Assembly (NCBI GenBank): GCA_963931995.1
Contig: OZ008370.1
Location: 196,109,237 to 196,173,236, forward strand
Direction: 5' to 3'
DNA length: 64,000 bases
DNA from: Phaonia tiefii
Taxonomy: Eukaryota; Arthropoda; Insecta; Diptera; Muscidae
Both the position numbers and the translations under genes were made by a program. The notes beneath the pieces were generated by a model. That model did no database searches. It was not told the DNA's origin and worked only from the letters and a program-made list of their open reading frames with translations. Below, in pieces: positions 23,904 to 36,237 of the stretch (its first letter is position 1; each line of letters begins with the position of its first letter).

Positions 23904-26900
23904 GTTTCAGAATTGAATTACATTTCAGACGTCAAAAACACGTTTTTTCCTACTATTCTCAATTTGTTTAAGTATTTGATTCCTACAGGTGGCTATAAAG
24001 AGTTAAATGCTTAGCCATTATGCGTTATTAAACCGACTATTCACAATTGAACGTTAATATAATAAGATTTTAGTGACTTGAAGCGGTTTGAAAAATAATG
24101 CTTTTCAACCACTGTGTTGTGTTTATATATTTTATTCCAGTACATAGTGTAGTGCGTGTTTATATGGCGTTTAGAATGAAGGCTTTTTGTATAGAATTTT
24201 TTCAACATCCGTTACATTTTATTTATACTATAGAATTGTAAACTAGCAAACATAGTCAAATGAAAAAAAGGGTATTTCACCTAATAATTTTCGAGTCAAT
24301 GCAATTCGAAATATTTTGAAACCCCAGGTGTTTTGTACCAACTGTTATTTAAGTTAATTTTTGCATGACCAGAAAAAATAAGACCCATCGAACAACTGCC
24401 AGTCACTTTCTTAACCAAGATAGCCATGAATCTCTGCCTCTGTTTGTATACATTAGTCGTAGTAAATATTGAGTCTGAAATAAAATTTTGGGTTGAGATA
24501 TTTGTAAAACGTTTTGTGAAAGTATAACCGTTCGAAATTTGTGTGAAACAATTTGTCTGGATCAGTTAGTATACATTGTTGGGTGTGTCATTCAAATCTA
24601 TCTTTTAATTTTTGTCAGGGCTTTATACTGCCGCTGGCAACAAAACTTGTAAGCAATAAAGTGTACCTGAATTTTGCAGAATGAATTCTGGTTCAAGTTC
24701 AACTTGAGTTTATTTAGCAATTGAGCTGCTGACATGGAAATTGATCTAACTCCACATTTTACAATTTTGTCATTTTGATGCTATTAGAACTGAAACATCT
24801 TAATTGTATCCTATTTAAAATCTTCTCCTTCATTATCATTGCAATGAAGGGGTAATCATGAAGTATTATAGACCTCGTATTAGATTTATATGAGAATACA
24901 AAGAAGTTGCAAACTTCTTTTCAAGTTTCTCCACATTATTTTTAGTAGAGTTACACCAATTGACCTCTGAGTAATTCAAATTTATCTAATGTTTATAATT
25001 AAAATAGCTGATTGTCAATGACGTTAAATCGAATATACAACTATATAAACAACTATAAAACAGCTGATAATTAGTGCTAAACACATGTTCTTAGTGCTGT
25101 GAGTTTAGTAAATAAATTACAATACAAAACTGCACAACTTGCTGGACTTTGCACTATCAATTCAATTTCAACGATTGGTGGAGAAAAATATGAACTGAAA
25201 CTCTCTTCAGCGTGAAGTAAATCCTATCCTTAAGCTATTTTTACTTTACTCTTTTAGATAATTACAAGACAAAATCTCTCCCTAACAAATTCTTCAGTTT
25301 GAAAACTAATTAAAAGTTTTAAAAAAGGAAAATTTTTAAATAAATTAGTCATATGAATAAAAGTTCTTTGGAGAAAAATAGAAAATGAGAATAATCTTTT
25401 TCAAATGTGACAACATTGTTTCGCTCTTCTTAAGTGCAAATTTTTATATATCCACTGATTTTTATAAAGGCGCAAAAATCGCTTCAATACGACGTGATGG
25501 GAAATTAGTTTGCACGCGTTTGTATCTTAAGTCTTTTGTTGCTTATAACTTTTAAAATAACTACTTAACATTCTACATCAAAAAAATAAGTTCCTGCCAT
25601 TTAAACTGGCATTCCCTTACATTTTCTTAACATTTTTGAAATAGTGATGTATCAATTCCATTAGCTGTTAACTATAAATTCTTTACAAATATTGAAATAT
25701 TAGTTGTTGGATATGTAAATTAAATTTTTTTCCAATGCCAATATACAATTATAGTTTACGTTTTATACTGCATTAATAATTAATATTCATAACTTTTATA
25801 TTTTAATCAAGCAAGAATATCAAGCAACGGCCAGCATGCAACTGATGGTTTATTGAAAATTTATTATAATATATTTTAAGCCAAAGATGTTTTACTGCAT
25901 TACATGGGAGTAACACGTCATTAATATTCAAAATTGATATAAAATAAAGTCCACCAAGAAGAAGAAGAAGAAGTTGTGAAGCAGTAACATCACTTGTATA
26001 ACTGCATTCGTGAAGGAGGCGGGGGCTACCCCCATTTCGCACGTAAAGTGTGAAGCCATCGCTGGCTGTGGATGCAAGCAAGCATGTAAGTTTGTGAGGT
26101 AATACGTAACTGAGCTCTGTGAGAAGAGTCTTAATGTATTGGAGGCTGCTGGTCCATATAGTAAATATATATAGATGTGTGTGAGTCTGAGGTATTGTAA
26201 ATATTGTCATCTTTATGTGGTTGTTGGTATTGCTGTTGTTTTCCATGGTATTTGTTGTAATAATATTTAAACGTTTTCGAACACTCACAGCAGAGACAAT
26301 ACAAAAATTAATACTTTTCAGGTCAGGGTTGACTTGTAAAGAGAATAAAAAAAAACAACAACAACCGAAACAACAACAACAACACGATTATGTTGGAAAA
26401 AATGTGCAATGAATTATGGCAAAGACAAAAACGTTTTGAAGGCGGCTGCTGAATGAAGCACCAGAGACGCTGAGACGACGACGACAAACACCGACAACGA
26501 CGCGTTAAGAGATGGTGGCTGAAAACACAATTGGATGTTGCACATTGCAACACGGGTCCGTGGCTTTTGAACACTTCAGCACCAATAAACCAATACAAAT
26601 GATTTTTGTTAAAAGTATTGTAAATATATTTAAACCATTTGTATTGTTGCTGCTGTTGTTGCCATAACTTTTGTAACAAGTGTCAGTTAGTTGGTTAGCT
26701 GGCTGGCTGGCTGGTTGTCTGTTGCAGCTTACAGTAGTCGAGAGCTGAAAATGAGATGTATTGCGTGCCAGATGATCTTTGTGGTTTAATGGAGGCCAAA
26801 AAGTCGTATTGATCTTTTAGGCCAACAGTTTTTACTTTTCGTTACAAGTTGTTTAGTAACAATTTAGTCGTCTTATTGACCCACCTGAGAGTAAGTTAAC

Positions 26901-27482
26901 ATATGAGGAGGAAAAAATGGTTTTAGTCAAAAATAAAACTTGGTCGATTTTGATAACATTTTGGTAATTTGTAGGCATTAATGCTGGTAGTCTGACAACG
27001 AAATTTTGTTGTTATTTCGGTGAACTTGGTGCAAAGTTGCCAGACTTAATATGTTTATCGTCTTGCGATATACGCCTGATTTTATCGTTTACAATTTATG
27101 GGTAAATTGAATCAATGCTTCAGTGTAAATAATATTTTTGACAGTATTTGTTATGAGCATTACAAATATGTTTTTTATGTTAAAAAATATGATTGAATAT
27201 CGTATTTCATAAATATTCAAATATGAATATGAATTAAAATTAAACTTGAAAATTTACCTTATCGTAAAACGGACATCTCGAACATTTTTAAACAGACAAA
27301 TATCTAGATAAAATATCTAGACCTAAAGCTACACAAAGTTATTTAAAAGAACAATCACCATGGCCACTTCGTTTCACTGGGAAATTCTGTCGTAATTTTC
27401 TCTTCCCTTTCGTCACAAATCTCATGTATAAGAATATTTACTTATGTGACAGATTATTAGTTAAGATTTAAAAATTTACGGA
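23904..27482. other. Intronic DNA, mostly AT-rich, no recognised gene
   Basis: Contains one CTTAAG motif (25515-25542) and a distinctive, less AT-rich patch at 25960-26580 with CAA/GTT and GAC triplet runs. The patch holds two long antisense frames (161 and 118 codons) that look like translated simple sequence. If this intron has regulatory DNA, 25.96-26.58 kb is one of the few non-repetitive candidates; that is inference from composition only. Confidence 0.4.
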
Positions 27483-28875
27483 ATGGGTCGTTTTATGTTT
27501 GAAGAATATTGGGAAATATTAGAAAATTTCTTCCAAAGTTCTGAGATTTCAACTCAAACTCTAAGATATCTGCGAAATATATTTAATAGAAATATACTGC
27601 CATCAACACAGCTTGTGGATCAATTTGTGAAGCGAGTTCGTTAATCCGGGTCCTTATTTATTTATTTATTATAGTCTATGGAAAACATCCTTACAGACTA
27701 GCAATTTCATAATAAAAAATAATACAATTACAAAAAAAAAATACAAAAATAACTCCTGTAAATGCTCGTCCAGTGAGTTCAGTGGAAACTATTGTCGCTG
27801 TAACTGAAAGTGGGTTCGAACAACCGTCAACATTAACTCGCCACCGTTCGCAGCAATTGAATATTTCTTGCAATTCTTTGTGCAGAATTTTGAATAAAGA
27901 CCTTGGTATGTAGTCTTGTAAAGTCCAAATAGTCCAAAAATTACAGTCTTCTGACCAGACATTGCGAATTCGCTTTGCTGAATGCGCTGAAGATTGCTTG
28001 TCTTAATATGAGTAATTTGACTGAAAAATCATCTTTTCCGATGAATCTCAATTTCACTAGGGGGGCTACGTAAAAAAACAAAATTGTCGCTTTTGGAGCT
28101 CGGAAATCCAATCGAGAAGAAGTGACTGTGACTGAGCCACAATGAGTGACTGTGACTGAGCCACAATGAGTGACTGTTTGGTGTGATTTTTGGCATGGCG
28201 GCATCATAGGCCTATTTGTCTTCCAAAATATGCAAGCAGCCGCCGCTATCGTCAATGGAAATTGTTACCGTGCTATGCTCACCGATTCCCCCCCCCCCCC
28301 CCCAAATTTGAACAGAATGACTTGTCTGAAGATGAGCATTTTTACTGAAAAATCATATTTTCCGATGCAGCTCATTCTCACCTCGGGGTCTACGTTAACA
28401 AACAAAATTGTCGCATTTGGGGCTTGGAAAATCCACGCGTCGTCGAGGAAAAGCCGATGCATCTACAACGAGTGACTATTTGATGCGGTTTTTGACACGG
28501 TGGCATCATGGGCCCATTTTTCTTCGAAAATGAACAAGGAGTCGCCGTTACCGTCAATCGCGAGCGATACCATGCCATGCTCGGGGATTGTTTGTCTTCA
28601 AAAGTTGAAGAGGATAATGTGGACGACATATGGTTTCAACAGGACGGCGCTACGTGCCGCCACAGAGCCAACGTTACAATCGAACTTTTGTGCACTGTTT
28701 TCGAAAACAGCATAATCAGCCGAAACTCGGCAGTCCATTGGCAGCCTCGCACCTGCAACTTGAACCCGTTGTAATATTATCTCTGGAGCACCGTGAATGA
28801 TAAGCGCTACGCAAACAATCCCGCTTCCATTGACGCCTTAAAACATGAAATAGAGGTTCAACCAATCGAAAGTGT
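27483..28875 (+). pseudogene. Tc1/mariner-type transposase pseudogene, with internal duplication
   Basis: From an ATG at 27483 a frame reads MGRFMFEEYWEILENFFQSS, then LRNIFNRNILPSTQLVDQFV: the N-terminal DNA-binding region. After an AT-rich insertion (about 27655-27765) come RPVSSVETIVAVTESG and RHRSQQLNISCNSLCRIL (second helix-turn-helix). Catalytic-domain pieces follow: IIFSDE, KQNCRFWSSE, VTVWCDFWHGGIIG and later DIWFQQDGATC, ending near ALKHEIEVQPIESVL. The segment from IIFSDE to the RYHAML block occurs twice (about 28015-28300 and 28330-28600). A run of 16 Cs (28288-28303) sits at the seam. Stops and frameshifts throughout show it is dead. No terminal inverted repeats were found. Confidence 0.85.
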
Positions 28876-28997
28876 ATTGAAAATTGGGTTGGTCGACTGA
28901 GGTACAGTAAAGATAGTCATGGAAGCCATTTGAACGATACAAATATCCATTATGGGCCTTATTAATAAAATCATTACTTCGAAAAAATTTTTATTAT

Positions 28998-29222
28998 AGC
29001 CTGTTTTTCCATCTCGAACGAAAGAAAATCTGTAACTCACATTCGACTCAAATTGGGTTTTTGTTCGCAAGTGACAGCACATTCGAAATGGAGAAACCAA
29101 AATTTGTACTGAGAAGTTTCATGTTTTCATTGGACTTGAAACGACAAGATTGTGAAACCCAAATCAACTTTCTTTCGTCTAGAACACGAACGAAACTTTC
29201 GTTCGAGATTGAGAAACAGGCT
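28998..29222. mobile_element. 225-bp MITE with ~27-bp terminal inverted repeats
   Basis: The left end AGCCTGTTTTTCCATCTCGA (continuing ACGAAAG) is matched on the other strand at the right end by AGCCTGTTTCTCAATCTCGA (continuing ACGAAAG), two or three differences in 27. The inner arms (AATTGGGTTT and AAACCCAAAT) also pair. Non-coding and just downstream of the transposase pseudogene. No unambiguous target duplication. Confidence 0.7.
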
Positions 29223-29275
29223 GTTAGTGTTTTTTTAAAGTCAAATTAAATTAAAAATTTTACACGGTCCACCCT

Positions 29276-29350
29276 TTGGTTTTCCATTACATAGGCATAC
29301 ACTCTGATTTGGTTCTGCAGTTTTACACCGGTACCGAATGGCTGTGTTCT
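29276..29350 (-). mobile_element. SINE 3' fragment, degenerate
   Basis: GGTTTTCCATTACAT and GCAGTTTTACACCGGTACCG match the 3' half of the window's SINE family in inverted orientation. The rest is lost. Confidence 0.6.
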
Positions 29351-29630
29351 CAAAATTCGATTTCAAAATTCAAAAAGACTATTAAAAACAAACGATGTTC
29401 ATACATCGCACAGTTTTCAATTTTGTCATAAAAATTGGAACTGGTTATTAATCGGTTTCTACACCTCGATTTAACCGTGAACCGGTTTCGCCAAAATTGG
29501 AATATTCGAAGAAACCGAAAACCGAAATTTTCGGAAAACCGTGCGATATGTGGAGTTTTGATTTGATTCTATACGCTGGAGAATTTGTCTTTTTTGTTGC
29601 TGTTTGGATTGAAATATAACGTAGCTTGTC

Positions 29631-29757
29631 GTAAGTATAGGATAGTATAATATAGTATATATAGTATATATAGTATAATATATTATATATAGTATAATAT
29701 ATTATATATAGTATAATATAGTATATAAAGTATATCTAAATATAGTATAATATATAA
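29631..29757. repeat. AT minisatellite of TATAGTATA units
   Basis: About 125 bp made almost entirely of TATAGTATAATATA-like words with short internal duplications (for example TATTATATATAGTATAATA repeated). Low complexity, with no coding. Confidence 0.85.
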
Positions 29758-29990
29758 GTTGTATCCAAATACATTTTGTTTGCTATTCAGTATTACATGT
29801 TGGATTAATGGGTTATAGTATATATTATTGTGACCCAAATATGGCTTTGTTTGTTAAAAACTACTGAAAACAAAGACGTGACAGACAACAACGAAATAAA
29901 AAGCAGCAGATCTTCAATTCAAGCTATCAATGATTGCAAACACAAGAATGGTTCCTGCAATATGCTGCAGGAGTCATTTTTTCAGCGTAC
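29756..29990 (+). mobile_element. MITE family 2, copy 1 (left end lost)
   Basis: Shares TTTGCTATTCAGTATTACAT, GGCTTTGTTTGTTAAAAACT, AAAAAGCAGCAGATCTTCAA and GGTTCCTGCAATATG with copies at 34983-35392 and 41.4-42.0 kb. Ends at the TTTTTTCAGCGTA terminus; the matching left terminus has been replaced by the AT minisatellite. Confidence 0.7.
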
Positions 29991-30215
29991 AAGTAACGTA
30001 TTTTTCAAATCAAAAATCATACTTAAAGCGTCTCTCTCCAAACGGTCCTTTTTCCCACATGATTTTTCATTTTGTTTAAAATTTGTTGTTTTCCAATTTA
30101 GCTGTACATTTTATATGGCTGTACCTGTTAACTTCCAACCTCTACCCCTATACGTTGCTTTTCTCATTTCGCCTGCATATTTTTAGTTTTACTATTATTA
30201 AACACACGTAGTGAT

Positions 30216-30302
30216 TATAATAATAATGATGATGACGAAGAATAGTATGATAATGATGTTGTTGATTACGATGGTGATAGTGATGATGATGATGATGATG
30301 TC
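30216..30302. repeat. (GAT/TAA) trinucleotide microsatellite
   Basis: Imperfect TAATAATAATGATGATGAC followed by a purer GATGATGATGATGATGATG tract. Simple sequence. Confidence 0.85.
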
Positions 30303-32330
30303 TTCGAGAGTTTTGAAATCTTCAAAGATTTCGATGCATTTAAACAATTTGTAGTGATTTTGTTACGTATTTTTTGTTCAAATTTTCAGTTTAAATACAA
30401 ATTTGCATAACTAACTGATGATGATGGGTTGTTAACATTTTTTTATGTTATAATATTGAAAGTTGATGATTTTTTTGTTTCGGAATTTCGTTTTATTAAT
30501 AGGTTATGAAATTATAAACATTGATTTGTTGTTGCTTAGATTTAGTAATGGTAAGCTGCTGTTACTAATTTGCATTAATTTAAAAAAAAAAAAAAATTCA
30601 AAATACAAACTGTTATAACTACGGTACTACATAGTAGGTGATTTCAAATATATATATTTAACTTGTACATACAAGTAGTAGGAGACAGGTGTATTGGTTG
30701 CTACTCCAGAGTCATGTAGTGAAATTTGTAATTTCAGTTTTTTTAATTTAAATTAAAGTTTATCTTAAAAATTTTTGTTTTTTCAAGTTTTGTTTCAAAG
30801 CTTACTCCTGTATATCTTCAAACAGCTAACCACTTTTGTATATTTTTTGGCATTTTAGAACATCTGCGTGGTTCTTTTTTTATAAAACAAAATGACCTTA
30901 ACTTCCTGTCTTTATAAAAATGTTTCAACATTTGCCTTTAACAATTCAAATACAATACCCCTTCCACCACACCAATCGAATGATCTTTCAATTATTAATT
31001 TTTGACTAAAAAGGGATTAAAATATATAATTTGGCCCGCACAAACAGAACAGCAAAAAACGAAATATAACACACATTATGGAATATATGAATTACCAAAT
31101 TAGGAACCGAAAAATGTGAGTAATTTTTTAACACCTTTTAGCCACTAACACAAAAACTTTTATTGGCCAAATCATCGCAGTAATCTGAATAAAGAGCAAA
31201 AGCAAGAAGAATGTTTGAACAGTCGAACGAACGTAAATAGGGACGGCCTTTTTTCAGGTGACATCAAAGTGTTTGTGAAATTGCTGCGTAAAAGGCCTTT
31301 AATTTGTCGGTTTGTTGTTTGGCTGTTTGGCAAATAACAAGTAGAGACTGAAAGGAGTCAATTATGTTAATACAGCTGTTTAGCATTTGAATTTAAGGAA
31401 TTACGTGGTGGTATAGCAACATTATGATTAAGATGTCGATTAGATGGGAAAGGTGTTTCCAAGCTAAAGCCAAGTTCCAAGTGTTAGTTGAAAAACAGGT
31501 GTATTAACAAAACGGACGCTTAAGGGAAATGATAGATAAACTTTTGCATAAATGATGAGTAGTTACCGGAAGAAGAGATCGCCTTTTAACTCCCCCCCTC
31601 CACCGAAAAAATAGAGTTGTTTATATCATTTAACTGATAACTTGAAAAACTTTCTTTCTTATTGTTTGGTAGGCTTCACAGAACTTCGCTCTATTTACTG
31701 TGAAGGCCAGATGTGTGTTGTTTGTGAGGGTTCATTAAAGAGTTGCAAAACAATTTCCGCTAATATTTTTCTTGAACCCCTTTTTTGTATGGGTTTTATA
31801 TTTTGTTTGGTTTTTTTCTTTTCTTCTTAACAAGAACAAAAGTAATATATTTGAACTTCCTGGAGTCCTGTGAATGCCAGAAATGTCCTGTGAATGCCAG
31901 AAAATAACTACAGTTACTTCTCCTTAAGGATAACAAGCAATTACACACAAAAGGAATAAAAAAATACAAAAAAAGATGATGATGATCGCGATCATGATAT
32001 TTTAATGTTAAGAACTTTTGGCGTGAAGGTTTAAGAACTTTTGTATACAACAGATGTTACAATTATTTCGAGATAAACTAGGAAATTAAGTACGCTTGAA
32101 GGCTATTAAATTACGTTTGAAATAAAAAGTTGAAAATAAAATAAAAACCAGGAATGTTTTAAGCAGTTTTGAAATGCAGTACTAATGTTATGCCGTTATT
32201 TAAAATATATAAAACCAAAATAAACAAATATTTTACCCTCTCAAAATCCATGAAGGGACAGTAGAAAGCTTCTGACAAATCAGTTTTAGAATATATAATA
32301 ATTATTACAAATTTATATATTATTAAGGTA
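30303..32330. other. AT-rich intronic DNA without recognised genes
   Basis: A/T runs and short chance frames only. A short duplicated phrase CCTGTGAATGCCAGAAA (about 31868-31902) is the only local repeat noticed. Confidence 0.5.
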
Positions 32331-32332
32331 TA

Positions 32333-33260
32333 AAGGGTTTTCCAATTGGAGTGATATTATTTCTTAAAAAAAAAACACACTAATTGTTAAGGAAATTCAA
32401 ATGTTTTTTTTATTTAATGTGAAGTACAATCGATGCGATTAAGTTCTGAATAAAACGTCTTTCAAATGGCCTCCACATCTTCTTTTGCAGGAACCCATTC
32501 AATGAACCCAATTTTCGAGCACTTGTTCCAACAAATCCAGTCATACGTCATGAATAGCACGTTCAGTATTGACTTGTAAAACTTGGAGAGAGTCTGGTTT
32601 ATTGCTAAAGACAAATGACTTCAAATAACCCCACAAGAAGTAGGCTAATAGTGTTAAAAAACAACTTCTTGGAGGTCATTCATTGTCACAATGTATTGAA
32701 ATAATCGAATCTTCAAACTTTTCTCACAGTAATACGGTTGTTGCCAATGGCAAAAGTCCAGTGGTTTCAGGTCATGAGTGACAAAAATTATATACGGATG
32801 CAAGTCCAAAGACTTTTTCAAAATCCGCCAGGTTGTGGTTTGAGACAGTCCCAATTGTTGACAACGTCTTGGAATCGATTATTGGCGATCTTCAGCAACA
32901 ATTGCCTGAACGGCAGCAATATTGTCATTACTTCGAGCGGTTCTTTATCTTATTGCCACTTAAACATTATGTAAATAAAATGTACGCTTGTAATTTCCAA
33001 CAATTCGACGAAGAGCGAGCATAGGTGGACTATTATTACGACCATAAAATGACAAAAGCGCACGAAAAGTAACAATCGGAGAACGATTATTTTGATAAAA
33101 AAAATTTAATAATTTGTAAAAGTTGTTCTTGCGTATATCTCTCCATGATGAAATTGTAAACATTACTGAATACAGTGGAAAAAAAAATGACAGATCATGA
33201 CATACTACAAAAGGCCGAAACATCACTTAGAAATCATATCATTCCAATTGGAAAACCCTT
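32333..33260 (-). mobile_element. Tc1/mariner-type transposon, 928 bp, internally deleted
   Basis: The ends are AAGGGTTTTCCAATTGGAGT (left) and, on the other strand, AAGGGTTTTCCAATTGGAAT (right), about 25 of 26 terminal bases matching. TA flanks both sides (32331-32332 and 33261-33262), the expected Tc1/mariner target duplication. The minus strand keeps transposase pieces: a likely ATG at 33146 (MERYTQEQLLQII), FYQNNRSPIVTFRALLSFYG after a frameshift in a T-run, NIAAVQAIVAEDRQ, a stop, then SIPRRCQQLGLSQTTTWRIL and DLHPYIIFVTHDLKPLD. Near the other end FIEWVPAKEDVEAI resembles a C-terminus. The whole DDE catalytic centre is missing, so this is a non-autonomous deletion derivative. Confidence 0.9.
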
Positions 33261-33262
33261 TA

Positions 33263-34982
33263 TTTTATTATTTGGATATTATTATTTATATTTTATTATT
33301 TAAATTTTATTGTATTATTTAAATACAAATTAAACGTTCCACTAAAACATTTACAACGAATCGACAACAGTTGTTGTTCGGCGTTTGAGTTAAATGTAGT
33401 AACGCAAATTTCGTGTCTTCAGTCTTTTGTTTAACTCAACCAATTATTTGAGAAAACACAATCATCATAATTTTGCGTTTGATTTCAAGAAAATTAGTAA
33501 AGTTAAGAACAATTTTCTACAAAACTTAACATTATTTTACTTTCCTCTTAAAGATTCCAGCAAATTTGCAACATTCATTTAAATTTTTCATTTTGAGTTC
33601 AAATTTTAAAAAAATTCTTATTTTTTTTTGATTTGTTTTCTTGTGTGTCTTTTTTCTCTTTCTTTTCAAATTGATTACTTTATATACTCCGCGCTGCTAC
33701 CTGCCCAAAAATTCTACCTTTATCTCACAAAATATAAACAGGTAAAATTTTTTCTGGAATAACCTTCACAAAAATCTTTAATTCCTTTTTGTTTCACATT
33801 TCAGCATTTGATGTTCTTTATTTGACAAACAAAACAAAACAAGACAACCAACAAAAATCTTATTTTATACGAGTTTTATTTGGGATGAGTTGACGAGATT
33901 TTGGTTCTGTACGGTTAAACAATCAGAAAAAAGGAGCAGCAAACGAATGAATATCTACAGACTCTCCTTTTGTATTTTTCCAAAAACAAAAAAATAAAAG
34001 AGGAAGAAATAAGTAGAAGTCTGTTGAAACACACCCTCAAACTCATAAATATTATTTCTGAACAATACCTCAAATACACACCAATACAGCGACAAATGTT
34101 GTCTTAAAATGTATTGTGTGTGTTCGTAATGCATTTTGAAAACTGAATCATCTTTTGAGCAATGAAATGAAATGAGTTGATCTTCTTAAGATGTGTGTGT
34201 GTGTGTTTGTGTTTGTGTTTAAGTGAGTGTTGACGAAACAGAGAACCGGTTTTAGGTACAGATACAAAATTTGTCAAATAAAGGTAAAAGCGTACCTGTA
34301 ATCTCCTTCACCCTCGATTGCTTAATGGAATCTTGAAAATTCCCTGCTTCTTGGCCATCATCTAAAGATGGTCATAAATCAAATTTGTTACACCCTAGGA
34401 GAGTAATGATGTCTGTGGCTGTTGATGGAAATATGGTTGGTTTCGAAAATACGATTTACAGTTTTATCATAGTGGTTAAAAGTGTAATGGAACTGGAAAT
34501 TCGTTCGGTGAAACGTTTATTAATCATGTTATAGATTAAACTGTTAAGGTTTGGCAGTAATTTTTAACAATAGTTTAAAATACAATATGAAATAAGTGCA
34601 GTGAAAAGGAAAGGAAAGGATTAGGATGTGAAAGGATGATTTTGAGACGGAAACAATAAGATTTTCCATTAAGTTGTACTCCGTGAGATGGTGACACGAT
34701 AACAGCTGTCTGTATGAGCAAAATAGGACAATAAGAAAAAAGTTTACAATTTTCGCAAATTCAGTATTTCTTTATCCAAAATGAAAGCAAGTACAGTAAA
34801 TTAAAACATAATTGAAAAAAATTTGAGGAATTTTGAAAATCGTTTAAACATTAATAGTGGAGATGACAAATCAAACAGTTTGGAGTAGTTAGATTAAAAA
34901 TAAATCCAAAATAATCAATAATTTGAAACGCATTGAAATTAAAAAAATATTAAAATTTAGCACTAATATTATCATTACCCAG
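33263..34982. other. AT-rich intronic DNA without recognised genes
   Basis: One CTTAAG-type motif (33406-33432, here CTTCAG) and a GT-rich tract near 34193-34225. No credible coding sequence. Confidence 0.5.
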
Positions 34983-35392
34983 TACACGCTGAAAAATCTG
35001 CAAATATAACGTATATGTTGCTAGTCACAAATATAGTATACTTGTGTCCAAACACATAGTGTTTGCTATTCAATATTACATGTTGGAGACAAAATGATTA
35101 TTAGGTTATAATATAGTAGCGAATCTACCCAAAGGGCACAGAAATATTAGAGAATACAATTATTTGAAAAAAGACCAAACGTTCGAAGATTTTAATTTTG
35201 AATATAATGTATGTTTTTGTGAACGAAACTTGGCTTTGTTTGTTGAAAATTGTTGAGAACAAAAACATGACAGGCAACAAAGGAACAAAAAAGCAGCAGA
35301 TATTCAATGCTTGCACGTAAGTATGTGGATGTGCAAAACATTTACATAGTTCCTGAATAATGTTACAGGGATCGTTTTCTTTTCTGCGTGTA
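34983..35392 (+). mobile_element. MITE family 2, full-length copy with nested insertion
   Basis: The termini are TACACGCTGAAAAA (34983) and, inverted, TACACGCAGAAAAGA (ending 35392). Internal landmarks are AAACACATAGTGTTTGCTAT, AATATTACATGTTGGA, GGCTTTGTTTGTTGAAAA and AAAAAAGCAGCAGATATTCA. Compared with the copy at 29.8 kb, about 100 bp (35112-35210) starting AGCGAATCTACCCAAAGGGC is extra. The same sequence occurs inverted at 43525-43605, so it is a separate small repeat inserted here. Confidence 0.7.
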
Positions 35393-35785
35393 GGAATCGA
35401 TCGAATGATTTCAAAAAAAATATTTATTCATAGACAAGCGATATAAAAACTACTAGTAGAAGTTGTACTTAAACTATTTCCGAAATTACATATTCGATCA
35501 TAATTTCAGAATCAGTTCCAAAAATTTTAGTAATAAATTTTAGTACAGAAAAACTGACCCAGTACATGTGGTACGCGCTAGTTTGTATTTTGACTAAATG
35601 GATTCGAACATCTGGAAGTTGTAAGTTTTAACGTCAAGAAAGGATTTGCGTAGCTGAAGCTTGAAAAACACAGTTAAAATTTTTAAAGTGAATATCCAAT
35701 TTATGAAAACATATCGTGAATACACAAAATTAAAAACGGAGAATTTTGTTTTATGTTCCCACCATTTATTTTATACAGGAAAACA

Positions 35786-36237
35786 GCTGTCACCTCGCAT
35801 AGTGACGGCGACACAATGGAGTATTGGAGCCATGAAATAGCTTCTCAAAATACCGTTCCGGATCGGTGTAAAAACTGTAAATCCCAATCCGTGAGTATAA
35901 AACTAGAAAAGTGCACAGGTCACTGGTTGTGAGAAAAAAAAAACCATTTCCCATTACATCCCATGGAGGGATTGGGGAGATTTTCACTCACTGATTGGGA
36001 CCTACAGTTTTACAACGGTTCCGAAAGGTATTTTGAGAAGCTTTTTCATGGCTATGTACTCGATAGTGTCGCCATCACTATGCGAGGTGACCGTCGTCAA
36101 AAGAAATGTAAGGTGGTCAGAGCAGGGATCGAACACACGTTCTCATGCACAAGAGCCACGCACACTAGCCATTGCACGGCCACAACTGGTTGTGAGAACC
36201 TCTCCCCAATTCCTCCATGGGATGTAATGGGAAACCA
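35786..36237 (+). mobile_element. SINE (5' head lost) split by a second SINE
   Basis: The first part (35786-35935) runs from GTCACCTCGCATAGTG through AGCCATGAAATAGCTTCTCA to CACTGGTTGTGAG. The second part (36185-36237) continues ACTGGTTGTGAGAACCTCTC to GATGTAATGGGAAACC. The tRNA-like head is absent. Confidence 0.85.
35936..36184 (-). mobile_element. SINE nested in a SINE, with exact 14-bp target duplication
   Basis: An inverted SINE with its A-run (plus strand) at the left and the tRNA-like head at the right (GGCCGTGCAATGG on the minus strand; B box AGAACGTGTGTTCGATCCC). The host SINE sequence ACTGGTTGTGAGAA stands on both sides (35922-35935 and 36185-36198). The head lacks several bases compared with 1618-1696. 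Confidence 0.9.

Noticed and set aside
25803..26288. 161-codon minus-strand open frame
   Set aside because: No start context, domain or similarity that I recognise; composition is mixed Asn/Thr and Leu runs matching simple sequence on the DNA level. Treated as chance.
26323..26679. 118-codon minus-strand open frame rich in Gln and Leu
   Set aside because: Gln and Leu runs come from CAA/TTG simple repeats; no domain is seen.
32738..33024. Plus-strand frames inside the Tc1/mariner-type element
   Set aside because: Antisense shadows of the transposase relic on the minus strand.
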